A stretch of DNA of 64,000 nucleotides from Pseudomonadota bacterium (GCA_021812385.1 JAKANO010000011.1:51260-115259); one strand, 5' to 3'. Numbered from the stretch's first letter, positions 43,518 to 53,001 are shown. Made by a program: numbers and translations. The notes: a model not told the origin generated them from the sequence alone.

Positions 43518-44687
43518 ATGCACCCAGCACACGAAAAATTACTGACCACCTTGCTGTCTCAGCCCACGGCGCCGTTCCGCGAGAGCCACGTCATCAAGTG
43601 GGCGATGGAGTTGCTGCATCAGCATGCCGTCCCGTATTTCGTCGACCCCATCGGCAATATCGTGGTCGGCGCAAGCTCGAAAACCGATTATCAGCGCTTG
43701 CTGCGCGCGCCAAGCCCCGAGCCGGTGCGCGTATTCATTGCGCACATGGATCATCCGGGCTTTCATGGCGTGCGCTGGTTAGCGCCCCACGTGCTGCGCA
43801 TTCGCTGGCATGGCGGCTCGCCCACCAAGCTGCTGAGCGGCGCGCGGGTTTGGCTGTCCACGCCGGACGGTTGGGCGGGCGAGGGCGTGTTGCGCAAGGC
43901 CACGCTGCATCCCAAGGGCTATGCGATCGGCACGGCCGAGGTGCATGTGCCAGCGGCGCAAATCGCTGCCATGCGGCCCGGGGCCAAGAGCCTTTTCGGC
44001 GGTTTCAAATTCCGCAAGCCGGTGTGGAAAAGCGGCGCGAAACTCTATACCAAAGCCGCGGACGATTTAATCGGGGTGTTCTGCATTGTCGCCACCGCGC
44101 TGGAAGTCTTTGGCAAGCGCGGCCGGAAAAAGCGCCCGCCCTTTATCGGTCTGCTGACGCGCGCCGAGGAAGTGGGCTTGGTCGGCGCGGTCGGCCATTT
44201 CGAGTTGGGTTGGCTGCAAGCGGCGCAAAGGCCGATCGTCTGCGTCAGCCTGGAAGCATCGCGCACCCTGCCCGGCGCGCTTGTCGGCAAAGGGCCGATC
44301 GTGCGCTTGGGTGATCGGCGCACGCCGTTTGATGCCGGTTATTCGCAAGTGCTCACCGAGCTCGCCGAGCAAGTGCTGCCCCAGCGACATCAACGCCGCA
44401 TCATGGACGGCGGCAGCTGCGAGGGATCTGCGGCGACGGCGTATGGCTTTCCCACCATCGCCCTGGCCGTGCCGCTGGGCAATTACCACAATCAAGGCTT
44501 GGAAGGCGGAGCGGATTGTCGCGGCCATCTCGGGCCGGCGCCCGAGTTCGTGCATATGGATGACGTGGAAGGGCAGCGCCAATTGTGCCTCGCGCTGATG
44601 CAAGAAAAACTGCCGTGGCGCAATCCGTGGCAAAAGGTGCAGGCGCGCTTGCAAAAGAATTTTTCCGACTATCAGAAACAGTTGTAG
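43518..44687 (+). CDS. M42/M20-like metallopeptidase
   Basis: This 389-residue protein has metal-ligand blocks typical of co-catalytic zinc aminopeptidases: FIAHMDHPGFHG (about 73-84), KAADDLIGVF (about 178-187), TRAEEVGLVGA (about 211-221) and LGNYHNQGLEG near 325. Spacing fits the M42 glutamyl/leucyl aminopeptidase family, with an inserted dimerisation-like segment. It is cytoplasmic. ATG 43518 follows AGGAAG; an in-frame frame upstream from 43287 runs inside the previous gene and is rejected. Confidence 0.78.
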   Translation: MHPAHEKLLTTLLSQPTAPFRESHVIKWAMELLHQHAVPYFVDPIGNIVVGASSKTDYQRLLRAPSPEPVRVFIAHMDHPGFHGVRWLAPHVLRIRWHGGSPTKLLSGARVWLSTPDGWAGEGVLRKATLHPKGYAIGTAEVHVPAAQIAAMRPGAKSLFGGFKFRKPVWKSGAKLYTKAADDLIGVFCIVATALEVFGKRGRKKRPPFIGLLTRAEEVGLVGAVGHFELGWLQAAQRPIVCVSLEASRTLPGALVGKGPIVRLGDRRTPFDAGYSQVLTELAEQVLPQRHQRRIMDGGSCEGSAATAYGFPTIALAVPLGNYHNQGLEGGADCRGHLGPAPEFVHMDDVEGQRQLCLALMQEKLPWRNPWQKVQARLQKNFSDYQKQL

Positions 44688-44787
44688 CCGAGTATGGGTA
44701 CCAATTCTTTAAGTTGACGCGCTGGCAAAAAACCGCCTCAGTCCATAAAATGCTGAGGCATAAAATAATAAAAGGGGGAGGATTACT

Positions 44788-45000
44788 ATGAATGCAACGG
44801 CAGTGAAACGTTCCAGCATCGCGCTCTTGGTGTGGTTGGGGGTTGCATTGGGCGCGGGCTACTTTTTGCGCGATGGCATTACGCGCACCTTTGGCCCGGA
44901 TACCTGGTGGATGGTTGCGGGGTGGCTTGGCTTGATTATTGGGTTAATACATTTCCTGGCGATTTTGATCTTGGCGCGCCAGCCAGGTGACGCTCATTAA
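44788..45000 (+). CDS. Small two-helix membrane protein
   Basis: This 70-residue protein has two predicted membrane helices (about 11-28 and 40-63) and a conserved-looking DTWWMVAGWLGLIIGLIH loop and helix. A strong GGGGGAGG ribosome site precedes ATG 44788. There is no known family. It stands alone, followed by a hairpin shared with the convergent clsB gene. Confidence 0.65.
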   Translation: MNATAVKRSSIALLVWLGVALGAGYFLRDGITRTFGPDTWWMVAGWLGLIIGLIHFLAILILARQPGDAH

Positions 45001-45014
45001 GTTCAGAGGCGCGT

Positions 45015-45038
45015 AGGGCGCAATCGTTGTTGCGCCCT
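45015..45038. terminator. Bidirectional hairpin terminator
   Basis: agggcgcaa (45015-45023) pairs with ttgcgccct (45030-45038). Downstream T runs follow on the plus strand near 45047. It lies between convergent genes. Confidence 0.6.
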
Positions 45039-45051
45039 TGCGGCTTGTTTT

Positions 45052-46209
45052 TTACTCCATTTCCCGCCCATACCCCACCCAGCCCGCCAACAAGCGCACG
45101 CCGCTATAGGAGAGCCATTGCAGGGCGCGCTGAATCCATAACCCATTGCGCATGTGATCGGCGGTAATTTGGCGCGCATCGTTGACGATGGCGGCGTTAA
45201 GGCTTGCCTGCAGCGTGGCAGCGAAGCCTTGGTCATACACCACGATATTCGCTTCGCGTGAAAGAAATAAGCTGGTGGGGTCGATGTTGGAGGAACCGAC
45301 CGTCGCCCAGCGGCCATCGATCACCGCGACCTTGGCATGCAGAATACCCGGCTGGTATTCAAAAATCTCGATGCCGGCGGCGAGCAGTTGCTTATACAGC
45401 GCGCGGCTGGCGTATTGCACCAAACGAAATTCCGCCCGCCCTTGCAGCAGCAGTTTTATGTTGACGCCACGCGCCGCGGCGAGGCGCAACGCTCTGCGAA
45501 AACGCCGCCCGGGCAAGAAATAGGGATTGGCCAGTACGATTTCTGTTCGTGCTTTGCCGATGGCGCGCAAGTAAGCGTGCTCGATGTCGCGCCGGTGACG
45601 CAGGCTGGAACGCAGCACAAAGGCGGCGCGCATTGCGCCCGCGAATGCAGGCTCGGGCAATGCCTTGGGATGCGTTTCGCGCGGCAGCCGCAGTTGCGCC
45701 CAGGTCAAGCGCGCATGCAGGCTTTGCATTTCGTGCAGGATAGGCCTGACCAGGGGGCCTTCTACGCGCACGGCGTAATCGAATTGCGGCGCTGTGTCGG
45801 GGATGCGCTGATCGTCCACGATATTGATGCCGCCGACAAAGGCAAGGCTGTGATCAACCACTGCAAGCTTGCGATGCAGGCGCCGCAGATGTTGGCGCGG
45901 AAAGCGCCACGGTGAAATGTGCGGGCGATACACCAGCGCCGCTACGCCTGCCTTGCGCAGCGCTTCCAGTGCCGCAAGCGGATAATCTTGCGCGCCGAAG
46001 CCGTCGACCAGCAAATGTGTTGCGACGCCGCGCTGCGCTGCGCGCGTCAAGGCCGCGCCAATGCGCTGCCCCGCGCTATCGTCGGCAAAAATGTAAGTCT
46101 CCAAATAGACGTGGTGTTGCGCTGCATCGATGGCCGCTTCCAGCGCTGGAAAATAGTCGGCGCCGTTTTGTAACAGGGTGAGTTGATTGCCGCCGAGGAA
46201 TTTAATCAT
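45052..46209 (-). CDS. clsB: Cardiolipin synthase B-like phospholipase D
   Basis: This 385-residue protein has two HKD motifs of the phospholipase D superfamily: HRKLAVVDHSLAFVGG near residue 110 and HAKVAVIDGRWATVGSSN near 290. Cardiolipin synthases of this type join phosphatidyl groups at the inner membrane. It opens MIKFLGGNQLTLLQNG, as in ClsB. The EEP-family gene is just upstream on the same strand, a pairing also seen in other bacteria with clsB and YbhP-type proteins. Confidence 0.88.
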   Translation of the reverse strand: MIKFLGGNQLTLLQNGADYFPALEAAIDAAQHHVYLETYIFADDSAGQRIGAALTRAAQRGVATHLLVDGFGAQDYPLAALEALRKAGVAALVYRPHISPWRFPRQHLRRLHRKLAVVDHSLAFVGGINIVDDQRIPDTAPQFDYAVRVEGPLVRPILHEMQSLHARLTWAQLRLPRETHPKALPEPAFAGAMRAAFVLRSSLRHRRDIEHAYLRAIGKARTEIVLANPYFLPGRRFRRALRLAAARGVNIKLLLQGRAEFRLVQYASRALYKQLLAAGIEIFEYQPGILHAKVAVIDGRWATVGSSNIDPTSLFLSREANIVVYDQGFAATLQASLNAAIVNDARQITADHMRNGLWIQRALQWLSYSGVRLLAGWVGYGREME

Positions 46210-46241
46210 GCTGGGCTAATCAAGGATGAGGAATGCCTTAA

Positions 46242-46994
46242 TCAAGCACGGCACATGGTCGCCGACAGCGCCGCGTGATCGGAGATGCGCGACCAGGGGC
46301 GGCCGTGATGCACATGCGCTGTCTTCACTTTCAGGCCGCGAAAATAAATACGATCCAGGCGCAGCATGGGCATGGCGGAAGGATAGCTCTTGGCCGATGC
46401 GCCATGCAGTTGCTCGAACACTTCATGCACGTGCAGCGACCGCGCCAGGAAGTCGCCGGCCTTGATGCGCCAATCGTTGAAGTCGCCGGCGATGATCAGT
46501 GGTGCGTGCGGCGGCACCACTTGTTGGATGCGGTCGCGAATGGCCTGCAATTGCTTCATGCGCCCGCGCCCCCCCAGGCCGAGATGCACATTTACGCAGT
46601 GCAGTTTGTCGTGCCAGCCCGGAACCTCAACTTCGCAGTGCAGCAGGCCGCGGCTCTCTAATGTATGCGCCGAAATATTGATGTTTTCCCAAGCGACGAT
46701 GGGGTAGCGCGATAACACGGCATTGCCGTGGTGCCCCTCGGGGTAAACGGCATTTTTGCCATACGCAAAATCCTGCCACAACTCATCGGCGAGAAATTCG
46801 TATTGCGGCGTTACCGGCCAATCTTCATGGCGTTCAGCATGGCCTAAATGCTCACCCTGCACTTCTTGCAGGAACACCAAATCCGGGCGCATCTGGTGCA
46901 GCTGGTCTTTCAGCGCGTGCAGCACCATGCGCTGATTGAACTGCGAGAAGCCCTTGTGGATGTTGTAGGTTGCAATATGCAGAGTGTCAGACAT
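46242..46994 (-). CDS. Endonuclease/exonuclease/phosphatase-family protein (YbhP-like)
   Basis: This 250-residue protein has the EEP fold: ATYNIHKGFSQF (about 7-18), PDLVFLQEVQGEHLG (about 36-50), a GDFNDWR metal site near 163 and SDHAALSATM at the end. It may act on phospholipids or nucleic acids; pairing with clsB favours a lipid phosphatase role, as an inference. I chose ATG 46994 because the fold starts there. Confidence 0.85.
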   Translation of the reverse strand: MSDTLHIATYNIHKGFSQFNQRMVLHALKDQLHQMRPDLVFLQEVQGEHLGHAERHEDWPVTPQYEFLADELWQDFAYGKNAVYPEGHHGNAVLSRYPIVAWENINISAHTLESRGLLHCEVEVPGWHDKLHCVNVHLGLGGRGRMKQLQAIRDRIQQVVPPHAPLIIAGDFNDWRIKAGDFLARSLHVHEVFEQLHGASAKSYPSAMPMLRLDRIYFRGLKVKTAHVHHGRPWSRISDHAALSATMCRA

Positions 46995-47023
46995 ACTTGA
47001 AAGTATAGCGCGTTCCATCGCGT

Positions 47024-47491
47024 TTATTGCTGCCCCGAGTCCTTGTTCGCCGCCCATTGCGGCAATTGCAGAATCGCCGCCGCATTGCTGGGGGAGAAGC
47101 AGCGTTGCGCCGCTTCTTGGTAAGGATGCCAGGCATAGCGCAAGTGCTCCCGCTCAGCCAACTTTATCGGCAAGGGCGCGGGCAGCTGAAGGCGCCACAC
47201 ATGCTCGGTATTGGTATGCACGCCCGGTGCGTAGCGATGGCGCCATTCCGGGTAAATTTCGTAGGTATTTTGTTGTTGGCAGTCGCTGAGTTCGAATTGC
47301 CCGGCGGCCAGGCCGGTTTCTTCCGCGACTTCGCGCAGCGCGGTTTCGCGCAGGGTTTCGCCGGGATTTTGACTGCCGGTGACGGACTGCCAATAGCCCG
47401 GATGGTCGGCGCGCTCCAGCAGCAGCACCTGCAAGTCCGGCGTGTAGATCACCACCAGCACCGACACCGGGATTTTGTAGGGCTTGTCCAT
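47024..47491 (-). CDS. nudB: Dihydroneopterin triphosphate diphosphatase
   Basis: This 155-residue Nudix hydrolase removes pyrophosphate from dihydroneopterin triphosphate in folate synthesis. The Nudix box is GETLRETALREVAEETGL (about 44-61). The opening PYKIPVSVLVVIYT and the W/Y-rich substrate region (EWRHRYAPGVHTNTEHVW) match NudB. ATG 47491 sits 2 bases after the sugE stop codon, so the two may be translated together. Confidence 0.9.
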   Translation of the reverse strand: MDKPYKIPVSVLVVIYTPDLQVLLLERADHPGYWQSVTGSQNPGETLRETALREVAEETGLAAGQFELSDCQQQNTYEIYPEWRHRYAPGVHTNTEHVWRLQLPAPLPIKLAEREHLRYAWHPYQEAAQRCFSPSNAAAILQLPQWAANKDSGQQ

Positions 47492-47493
47492 GT

Positions 47494-47808
47494 TCAATAG
47501 CTGAGTTTCAGGCCGACGATGCCGATCAGGATCAAGCCCAGGAAGAACAGCCGCATCAGATTGACCGGCTCCGCGAACAGCAGCACGCCCAATGCCGCGG
47601 TACCGACGATGCCGATGCCGGTCCAAATGGCGTAAGCAGTGCCGAGGTGAATGTGCTTCATGGCCAAGCCGAGCAACACGAAGCTGATGGTGGCGGCGAC
47701 CAGGGTGATGGCGGTGGGGAGCGGGCGTGTGAAGCCGTCGGAATACTTCTGGCTCACGGCCCAGACGATTTCAAAAATACCGGCGGCGAAAAGTAGAAGC
47801 CATTCCAT
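47494..47808 (-). CDS. sugE: Small multidrug-resistance (SMR) family transporter, SugE/Gdx-like
   Basis: This 104-residue protein has four membrane helices. The essential glutamate is in AAGIFEIVWAVSQKYSDGF (about 8-26), the pattern of the Gdx/SugE guanidinium or quaternary ammonium branch, and KHIHLGTAYAIWTGIG forms helix 3. It should exchange a cation for H+ as an antiparallel dimer. No guanidine riboswitch is visible upstream. Confidence 0.9.
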   Translation of the reverse strand: MEWLLLFAAGIFEIVWAVSQKYSDGFTRPLPTAITLVAATISFVLLGLAMKHIHLGTAYAIWTGIGIVGTAALGVLLFAEPVNLMRLFFLGLILIGIVGLKLSY

Positions 47809-47831
47809 GAAAATGCCGTTTAAAGCTTCTC

Positions 47832-47893
47832 ACCGCAGAGGCGCAGAGTGCGCGGAGAAAAGCAAAGCTCTGCGATCTCTGCGTCTCCGCGGT
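47832..47893. repeat. 62-base inverted repeat (accgcagag type)
   Basis: accgcagaggcgcagag (from 47832) is inverted in ctctgcgtctccgcggt (ends 47893), with a short spacer. It ends against the aspS stop codon. It is related in style to the element at 39862-39992. Confidence 0.65.
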
Positions 47894-49675
47894 TCAATTG
47901 GGTTTTGTCTCTACTTGCCGCAGCCGAATATGCAGTTCCTTCAACTGCGCTTCGGACACGCTGTTCGGGGCTTGCGTCATCAGATCGTTGGCGCGCTGCG
48001 TCTTGGGGAAGGCGATCACGTCGCGGATCGATTCCGCGCCCACCATCAGCGCCACCAGTCGATCCAGGCCGAACGCCAAGCCGCCATGCGGTGGAGCGCC
48101 GAATTGCAGCGCGTCGAGCAGGAAGCCGAATTTGTTGCGCGCTTCTTCTTCGCTGATGCCGAGCGCGGTGAACACTTTCGCTTGCACCTCTTCGCGGTGG
48201 ATACGGATCGAGCCGCCGCCCACTTCCCAGCCGTTGAGCACCATGTCGTAGGCGCGCGACAGGCAGGCGCCGGGATCGGTGCCGAGCTTGTCCTCATGGC
48301 CGAGTGCGGGCGCGGTGAAGGGATGGTGCAGCGCCACCCAGCGCTTGTTGTCTTCGTCGTATTCGAAGGCCGGGAAATCCACCACCCACAGCGGTTTCCA
48401 CTCGTTCACGGCATAGCCTTTTTCGTGGCCGATCTTGGCGCGCAGCGCGCCTAGGGCGTCGTTCACGATCTTGGCCTTGTCGGCGCCGAAGAACAGTACG
48501 TCGCCGTCTTGTGCGCCGGTGCGCTCTAAAATCGTATTCAGCGCGGCATCGTGAATGTTCTTGACGATGGGCGATTGCAGGCCGTCGCGGCCTTTCGCTT
48601 TTTCATTCACCTTGATCCAGGCCAGGCCCTTGGCGCCGTAAATTTTCACGAACTCGGTGGCGGCGTCGATCTCGCCGCGCGACAACTTCTCGCCGCCGCC
48701 GGGAATGCGCAGCGCCGCAACGCGGCCGCCCGGCGCGTTGGCGGGGCCGGAGAATACCTTGAAGTCCACATCCTTCATGGCGTCGGTCAGTTCGGTGATT
48801 TCCAGGCTGACGCGCATGTCCGGCTTGTCCGAGCCGTATTTGCTCATGGCCTCGTGCCAGCTCATGCGCGGGAAGGGATTGGGCAGGTCGACGTTCATCA
48901 CCTTCTGGAAGGTTTCGCGGATCATGCCTTCCACCAGATTCATCACGTCTTCTTCGTCGACGAAGGACATCTCCAAGTCCACCTGGGTGAATTCGGGCTG
49001 GCGGTCGGCGCGCAAATCTTCGTCGCGGAAACACTTGGTGATCTGGAAATAGCGCTCGTAGCCCGACACCATCAACAGCTGCTTGAACAGCTGCGGCGAC
49101 TGCGGCAGGGCGTAGAACATATTCGGATGCACGCGCGACGGCACCAGGTAATCGCGCGCGCCTTCCGGCGTGGAGCGGGTGAGCATGGGCGTCTCGATTT
49201 CCATGAACTGATGGGTATCGAGATAGTCGCGCATGGTCTTGGCCACGCGATAACGCAGCGCCATGTTCTTCTGCATCGGCTCGCGGCGCAGATCCAGGTA
49301 GCGATAGGTGAGGCGCACGTTTTCCGTCGGTTCTTCGTCCAACTGGAACGGCAGGGCGGCGGCGGTGTTGAGGATTTCCACGTCGCCGGCCACCACTTCG
49401 ATCTCGCCGGTGGGCAGGTTGGGGTTGATCGTGCCTGCCGGGCGCTCGCGAACAACGCCGGTGATTTTCAACACGAACTCGTTGCGCACTTTTTCGGCGG
49501 CGGCGAAGGTGGCGGCTTGATCGGGATTGCACACCACCTGCACCAGGCCGGATCGGTCGCGCAAGTCGATGAAGATCACGCCGCCATGGTCGCGGCGGCG
49601 ATGCACCCAGCCGCATAGCGTGACAGTTTGAGATAAATGGTCGCGATGGACCTCGCCGCAGTGATGGCTACGCAT
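47894..49675 (-). CDS. aspS: Aspartate-tRNA ligase
   Basis: This 593-residue class II synthetase has an N-terminal OB-fold anticodon domain ([20 protein letters not shown]), catalytic motif 2 in the block [18 protein letters not shown], the bacterial GAD insertion and the motif 3 region [10 protein letters not shown]. Bacterial length. Upstream bases 49676-49741 hold the likely start signals; the ATG is at 49675. It may charge Asn tRNA as well, but this cannot be told here. Confidence 0.96.
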   Translation of the reverse strand: MRSHHCGEVHRDHLSQTVTLCGWVHRRRDHGGVIFIDLRDRSGLVQVVCNPDQAATFAAAEKVRNEFVLKITGVVRERPAGTINPNLPTGEIEVVAGDVEILNTAAALPFQLDEEPTENVRLTYRYLDLRREPMQKNMALRYRVAKTMRDYLDTHQFMEIETPMLTRSTPEGARDYLVPSRVHPNMFYALPQSPQLFKQLLMVSGYERYFQITKCFRDEDLRADRQPEFTQVDLEMSFVDEEDVMNLVEGMIRETFQKVMNVDLPNPFPRMSWHEAMSKYGSDKPDMRVSLEITELTDAMKDVDFKVFSGPANAPGGRVAALRIPGGGEKLSRGEIDAATEFVKIYGAKGLAWIKVNEKAKGRDGLQSPIVKNIHDAALNTILERTGAQDGDVLFFGADKAKIVNDALGALRAKIGHEKGYAVNEWKPLWVVDFPAFEYDEDNKRWVALHHPFTAPALGHEDKLGTDPGACLSRAYDMVLNGWEVGGGSIRIHREEVQAKVFTALGISEEEARNKFGFLLDALQFGAPPHGGLAFGLDRLVALMVGAESIRDVIAFPKTQRANDLMTQAPNSVSEAQLKELHIRLRQVETKPN

Positions 49676-49741
49676 TGCTGAATATCCTTGGTGTATCGTC
49701 CTGAGCGGACGCGGAAAAACGCGAATTATACCTGGAATTGC

Positions 49742-50341
49742 CTATGGGCCGCGCGGCTTGTCACTGGTCGCGACACCCATGGAGACGATGTATTTCAGCG
49801 CCTGATCGACGTTTAAATTGAGCTCGATGGTTTCGCTCTTTTTCACGAAGAAATAAAAGCCATTCACTGGGCTAGGCGTGGTGGGGATGAACACCGCCAC
49901 ATAATCCGCGCCCAGACTATCGCTGACAATATTCGGCACATTGGTTTGGAAAGCGATGGACCAGGCTTCTGCGTGCGGGTAACGCACCAGCAGTACTTTG
50001 CGAAAAGCCTCGCCGGAGCCGGAGAACAGCGTATCGCTGACTTGCTTGATGCTGGTATAGATCGACTTCACCACCGGAATCCGCGCCAAAACCCGTTCCC
50101 ACAGCACCAATAATTGGCGCCCGAAGTAATTGGCGGCGAGCACGCCGGTGATGAGGATGACGAGCAGGGTCACGATCGCGCCCAAGCCCGGAATATGCAT
50201 GCCGAACAAGGCTTCCGGACGATATTGCGCCGGCAGCAGCAACAGCGATTGATCCAGCGTGCCGATCAATAGATGGAGTACCCAGATCGTTGCGACCAGG
50301 GGCACCCAAATCAGTAAGCCGGTGAGGAAGTATTTTTTCAT
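49742..50341 (-). CDS. DUF502 membrane protein
   Basis: This 199-residue protein has two membrane helices (about 4-24 and 52-76), then a soluble part with VKSIYTSIKQVSDTLFS and VFIPTTPSPVNGFYFFV, the marks of the DUF502 family. Function unknown. It lies just upstream of aspS on the same strand, a conserved pairing in betaproteobacteria. Confidence 0.87.
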   Translation of the reverse strand: MKKYFLTGLLIWVPLVATIWVLHLLIGTLDQSLLLLPAQYRPEALFGMHIPGLGAIVTLLVILITGVLAANYFGRQLLVLWERVLARIPVVKSIYTSIKQVSDTLFSGSGEAFRKVLLVRYPHAEAWSIAFQTNVPNIVSDSLGADYVAVFIPTTPSPVNGFYFFVKKSETIELNLNVDQALKYIVSMGVATSDKPRGP

Positions 50342-50422
50342 GGAAACCCAGAGAGAAAAACCAGATGGGCGGCAAAACCCTTAGGTTTGAAGCCGCCATG
50401 CAGCATTAAGCGGAGAAACAGG

Positions 50423-50680
50423 CTAGCTGCAAGCGCCGCAGGCGCCCGTGCCACAGGCCGGGGCAGGCTCTGCCTTCTTTTCTTCCTTGGGCTTAGGGCC
50501 GCCTTTGAAATCAGTTGCATACCAGCCGCTGCCTTTTAATTGGAAGCCGGCGGCGGAGAGCATTTTGGAAAAAGTTTCTTTTTTGCACTCGGGGCAAGTC
50601 GTGAGCGTGGCATCGCTCATTTTTTGCAAGAACTCTTTTTGGAAACCGCACGCATCGCAGCGATATTCATAAATTGGCAT
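50423..50680 (-). CDS. FmdB-family zinc-ribbon protein
   Basis: This 85-residue protein begins MPIYEYRCDACGFQKEFLQ and carries a second CPEC pair (about 34-37), giving a four-cysteine zinc ribbon. The tail SGWYATDFKG and a cysteine/glycine-rich end are typical. It lies upstream of the DUF502 gene and aspS in the same direction. The role is unknown, though the family is often next to aspS. Confidence 0.9.
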   Translation of the reverse strand: MPIYEYRCDACGFQKEFLQKMSDATLTTCPECKKETFSKMLSAAGFQLKGSGWYATDFKGGPKPKEEKKAEPAPACGTGACGACS

Positions 50681-50914
50681 GATTTACTCCTAAAATCAGA
50701 TGGCTAGATTATACCCGAAAGCCCGTAGCACTGGCTTTAAGGCTCTTTAGCTATATTTGGCCTCAAGCCGGGTTTTGCAAGCCCGGCCCCCGGCCTAAGG
50801 TACACACCGGCGGCTGCTGAAACTTGCCAAGCAGGCTTTATTAGACTTTGCTAAAATCATGAAATTACGGGGAAATTCCCCTGTTTATTGAATGGATTTA
50901 CCGTGGAGGTTGTC

Positions 50915-51490
50915 ATGTCTCAAGCCCTATTCGATGCTGTCAAAAGTGGTGATCTGTCCCAACTCAATAGCGCCCTGCAAGGTGCCGATGTGAATGTTGC
51001 CGGTGAAGGCGGCATGACCCCGCTGATGCTGGCCGCGAGCTTGGGCCACTTGGATCAAGTTAAAGCGCTGCTCAGCGCCGGCGCCGATGTGGCGGCGCGC
51101 GACGAGCGCGAATACAACGCTTTGATGTGCGCGGTCTACAACGCGGATTTGGATCGCGGCTTTCCCGAAGTGGTGCAAACCCTGATCGATGCGGGCGCCG
51201 ATATCGAAACCCAAATTTTCTACGCCATTCGCCCGCTGATGTTGGCCGCCGGCGCTGGCGAGGCCGGCGTGGTGCAAGTGCTGCTCAAGGCCGGGGTGGA
51301 CCCGAAGGCGCGCAACGAAGGTGGGCGCACCGCCTTGATGATGGTGAAAGACAAAGATTACATCGATGTGATCAATTTGCTGCACGAAGCGGAATCCAAT
51401 ATAGAGCTTGGCGAAGAGGGGGCCGGATGCGGTTCGCGCAATGCGCCGAATGCGAATGTGGTGACCTTTTTGAAAAAAGATAAGCACTAA
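50915..51490 (+). CDS. Ankyrin-repeat protein
   Basis: This 191-residue protein has four or five ankyrin repeats, for example GGMTPLMLAASLGHLDQVKA (about 32-51) and YNALMCAVYNADLDRGFPEV. It presumably binds another protein. A GGAGG site 6 bases before ATG 50915 fixes the start; there is no signal peptide. A strong terminator follows. Confidence 0.88.
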   Translation: MSQALFDAVKSGDLSQLNSALQGADVNVAGEGGMTPLMLAASLGHLDQVKALLSAGADVAARDEREYNALMCAVYNADLDRGFPEVVQTLIDAGADIETQIFYAIRPLMLAAGAGEAGVVQVLLKAGVDPKARNEGGRTALMMVKDKDYIDVINLLHEAESNIELGEEGAGCGSRNAPNANVVTFLKKDKH

Positions 51491-51510
51491 GCGTACGGTG
51501 GCGAAGCAAT

Positions 51511-51538
51511 AAAAAAGGGGGCTTGCGCCCCCTTTTTT
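51511..51538. terminator. Bidirectional terminator
   Basis: aaaaaaggggg pairs with cccccttttt through a short loop (51511-51537). A-runs and T-runs on both sides allow termination in both directions, between the ankyrin and anti-sigma genes. Confidence 0.85.
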
Positions 51539-51553
51539 GTTGCGCCGGCTGCT

Positions 51554-52321
51554 TTAGGATGGCTGTTGCAGTAGTGCCACGAGTCCCATCAAATTTTTCT
51601 GGCTCGTGTCGGAAACAGCCCAATACATCATGCCGTCCTTACTCCAATACGCGAGATGGTAGCCTTGCAGCGATAAGGTTTTCACGGCGCGCGTTTGTGG
51701 TTTATCCATGGGCCAACTATACACATTGATCATGTGTTTTTTATGATGATAAACCAAGGCGGCAACGGGGCGCCGGCCAAGATAATCCAGCCTGCCGCCG
51801 GCCAAGGGGAAACCTTGCGCGGAAAAATCCTGCACCGTCGGCGCAAAGTCGATCTTGCCGTTGAACCAGGGCTTGACCGTGTGTTGATCGCTGGAAGCCA
51901 CGTCGGAGAGGTGGTCCACCATTAAGGAGCGCACGTGGTTGGCAACAACCTCTTGCGCCAACAGATCCGTCGCGCTGGGTGTGGCGACATACAAGCTGAC
52001 GCTCAGGACGATGGCCGCGACTGAAGTGAATGCGGCGCCTAGTTGCGGCCAACTCCAGGTGCGCCACCAAGCCAGTCGCTTTTCTGTGGGCTGCGCGGAT
52101 GCGCTGGGCAAGGCTGCGCGAATGCGATTTTCCAGTTGCATCGGCGCAGTGAAATACGGCGTGTGTTTCTGGATCGCGGCGCGCAAGGCTTGCTGGCTCG
52201 CCAGTTCGGCGCGGCAGTCGGGGCAGCTTTGCAGGTGCTGTTCGAGTGCGATGCTCTCGGGTATGCCCAGCTCCCCATCCACGTGCGCCGGTAGTAGCGC
52301 TTGGGTTTGTTCGCAGTTCAT
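51554..52321 (-). CDS. Anti-sigma factor with zinc-binding zf-HC2 domain
   Basis: This 255-residue protein has an N-terminal anti-sigma zinc domain (HLQSCPDC, about 31-38). A membrane helix (about 95-115) is followed by a periplasmic region of 140 residues rich in aromatic and basic residues. It should hold the ECF sigma factor inactive at the membrane until a signal. The ATG overlaps the sigma stop (ATGA), showing translational coupling. Confidence 0.9.
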   Translation of the reverse strand: MNCEQTQALLPAHVDGELGIPESIALEQHLQSCPDCRAELASQQALRAAIQKHTPYFTAPMQLENRIRAALPSASAQPTEKRLAWWRTWSWPQLGAAFTSVAAIVLSVSLYVATPSATDLLAQEVVANHVRSLMVDHLSDVASSDQHTVKPWFNGKIDFAPTVQDFSAQGFPLAGGRLDYLGRRPVAALVYHHKKHMINVYSWPMDKPQTRAVKTLSLQGYHLAYWSKDGMMYWAVSDTSQKNLMGLVALLQQPS

Positions 52322-52881
52322 CCTATGGCTCCTGGTTGCATGCGCGTGAGGCATTCCAACAATAGTTTGCGTGCGCGGGCCAGACGCGACATCACGGTTC
52401 CGATGGGAATCCCCGCGATCACTGAAATTTCTTTATAAGATAAATTCTCCAGTTCTCTTAAGACCAGCGCCTCGCGAAATTCCAGTGGCAGTTGTTCCAG
52501 TGCCGCGTGAAAAAATCGTTGCTCATCCATGCGCGCCAGAATCGCTTCGGGGTTGTTGTCCGCTTGATTCAACAGGGTTGCCGAGCCTTCCAAGGGTATT
52601 CCATCCAACGCATCGTCGAGGGGCAGGAGCTGGGTAGCGTGCGCACGATTTTTTTCCAAATGGCTGTAGCTGGTGTTGCGCACGATCGTCAGCAGCCAAG
52701 GGCGCGCGTCATCGCCCTTAAAGCTGTCGAAGAATTTAAATGCGCGCAGGTAAGCCTCCTGCACGATATCTTGCGCATCTTGGTCGCTACGCACCAACCA
52801 GCGTGCCAAATTGTAGGCCGCATGCAAATGCGGCATGACGGTTTCCTCGAACCGTTTGGTTTTGATCGCTTCAGAAGACAC
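52318..52881 (-). CDS. ECF sigma factor
   Basis: This 187-residue protein has sigma region 2 (about 20-90; ARWLVRSDQDAQDIVQEAYLRAFKFF) and region 4 (about 130-180; LPLEFREALVLRELENLSYKEIS). It starts at GTG 52881; no ATG fits. The anti-sigma gene follows with a 4-base overlap. The promoter-like pattern just upstream suggests autoregulation. Confidence 0.92.
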   Translation of the reverse strand: MSSEAIKTKRFEETVMPHLHAAYNLARWLVRSDQDAQDIVQEAYLRAFKFFDSFKGDDARPWLLTIVRNTSYSHLEKNRAHATQLLPLDDALDGIPLEGSATLLNQADNNPEAILARMDEQRFFHAALEQLPLEFREALVLRELENLSYKEISVIAGIPIGTVMSRLARARKLLLECLTRMQPGAIG

Positions 52882-52904
52882 TACAAACCATTTCTTTGAA
52901 TTTA

Positions 52905-52932
52905 TATACCGGTTAGCGGGCGATTTTATTCC
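52905..52932 (-). promoter_or_regulatory. Putative ECF promoter for the sigma/anti-sigma genes
   Basis: Read on the minus strand: GGAATA (52932-52927), 16 bases, GGTATA (52910-52905). The leader to GTG 52881 is short. The -35 form GGAAT is typical of ECF sigma factors. Confidence 0.6.
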
Positions 52933-52973
52933 AATGTCGCGGTGCGCTGCGGAAAGAATTTATTTCCAATTGG

Positions 52974-53001
52974 GGAATAAAACGCAATTCATCGTGGTTT
53001 A
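52974..53001 (+). promoter_or_regulatory. Putative ECF promoter for the phosphoesterase-cupredoxin operon
   Basis: GGAATA (52974-52979), exactly 16 bases, then GGTTTA (52996-53001). This is the same pattern as the divergent element at 52905-52932, pointing to shared control by the encoded sigma factor. Confidence 0.6.

Noticed and set aside
47809..47893. Guanidine riboswitch upstream of sugE
   Set aside because: The space is filled by an inverted repeat and the aspS end; no conserved riboswitch features were seen.
48603..49616. Minus-strand open frame (337 codons)
   Set aside because: It runs in another frame inside aspS and is arginine- and proline-rich without a domain.
48551..49618. Plus-strand open frame (355 codons)
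   Set aside because: It is antisense to aspS; no motif supports it.
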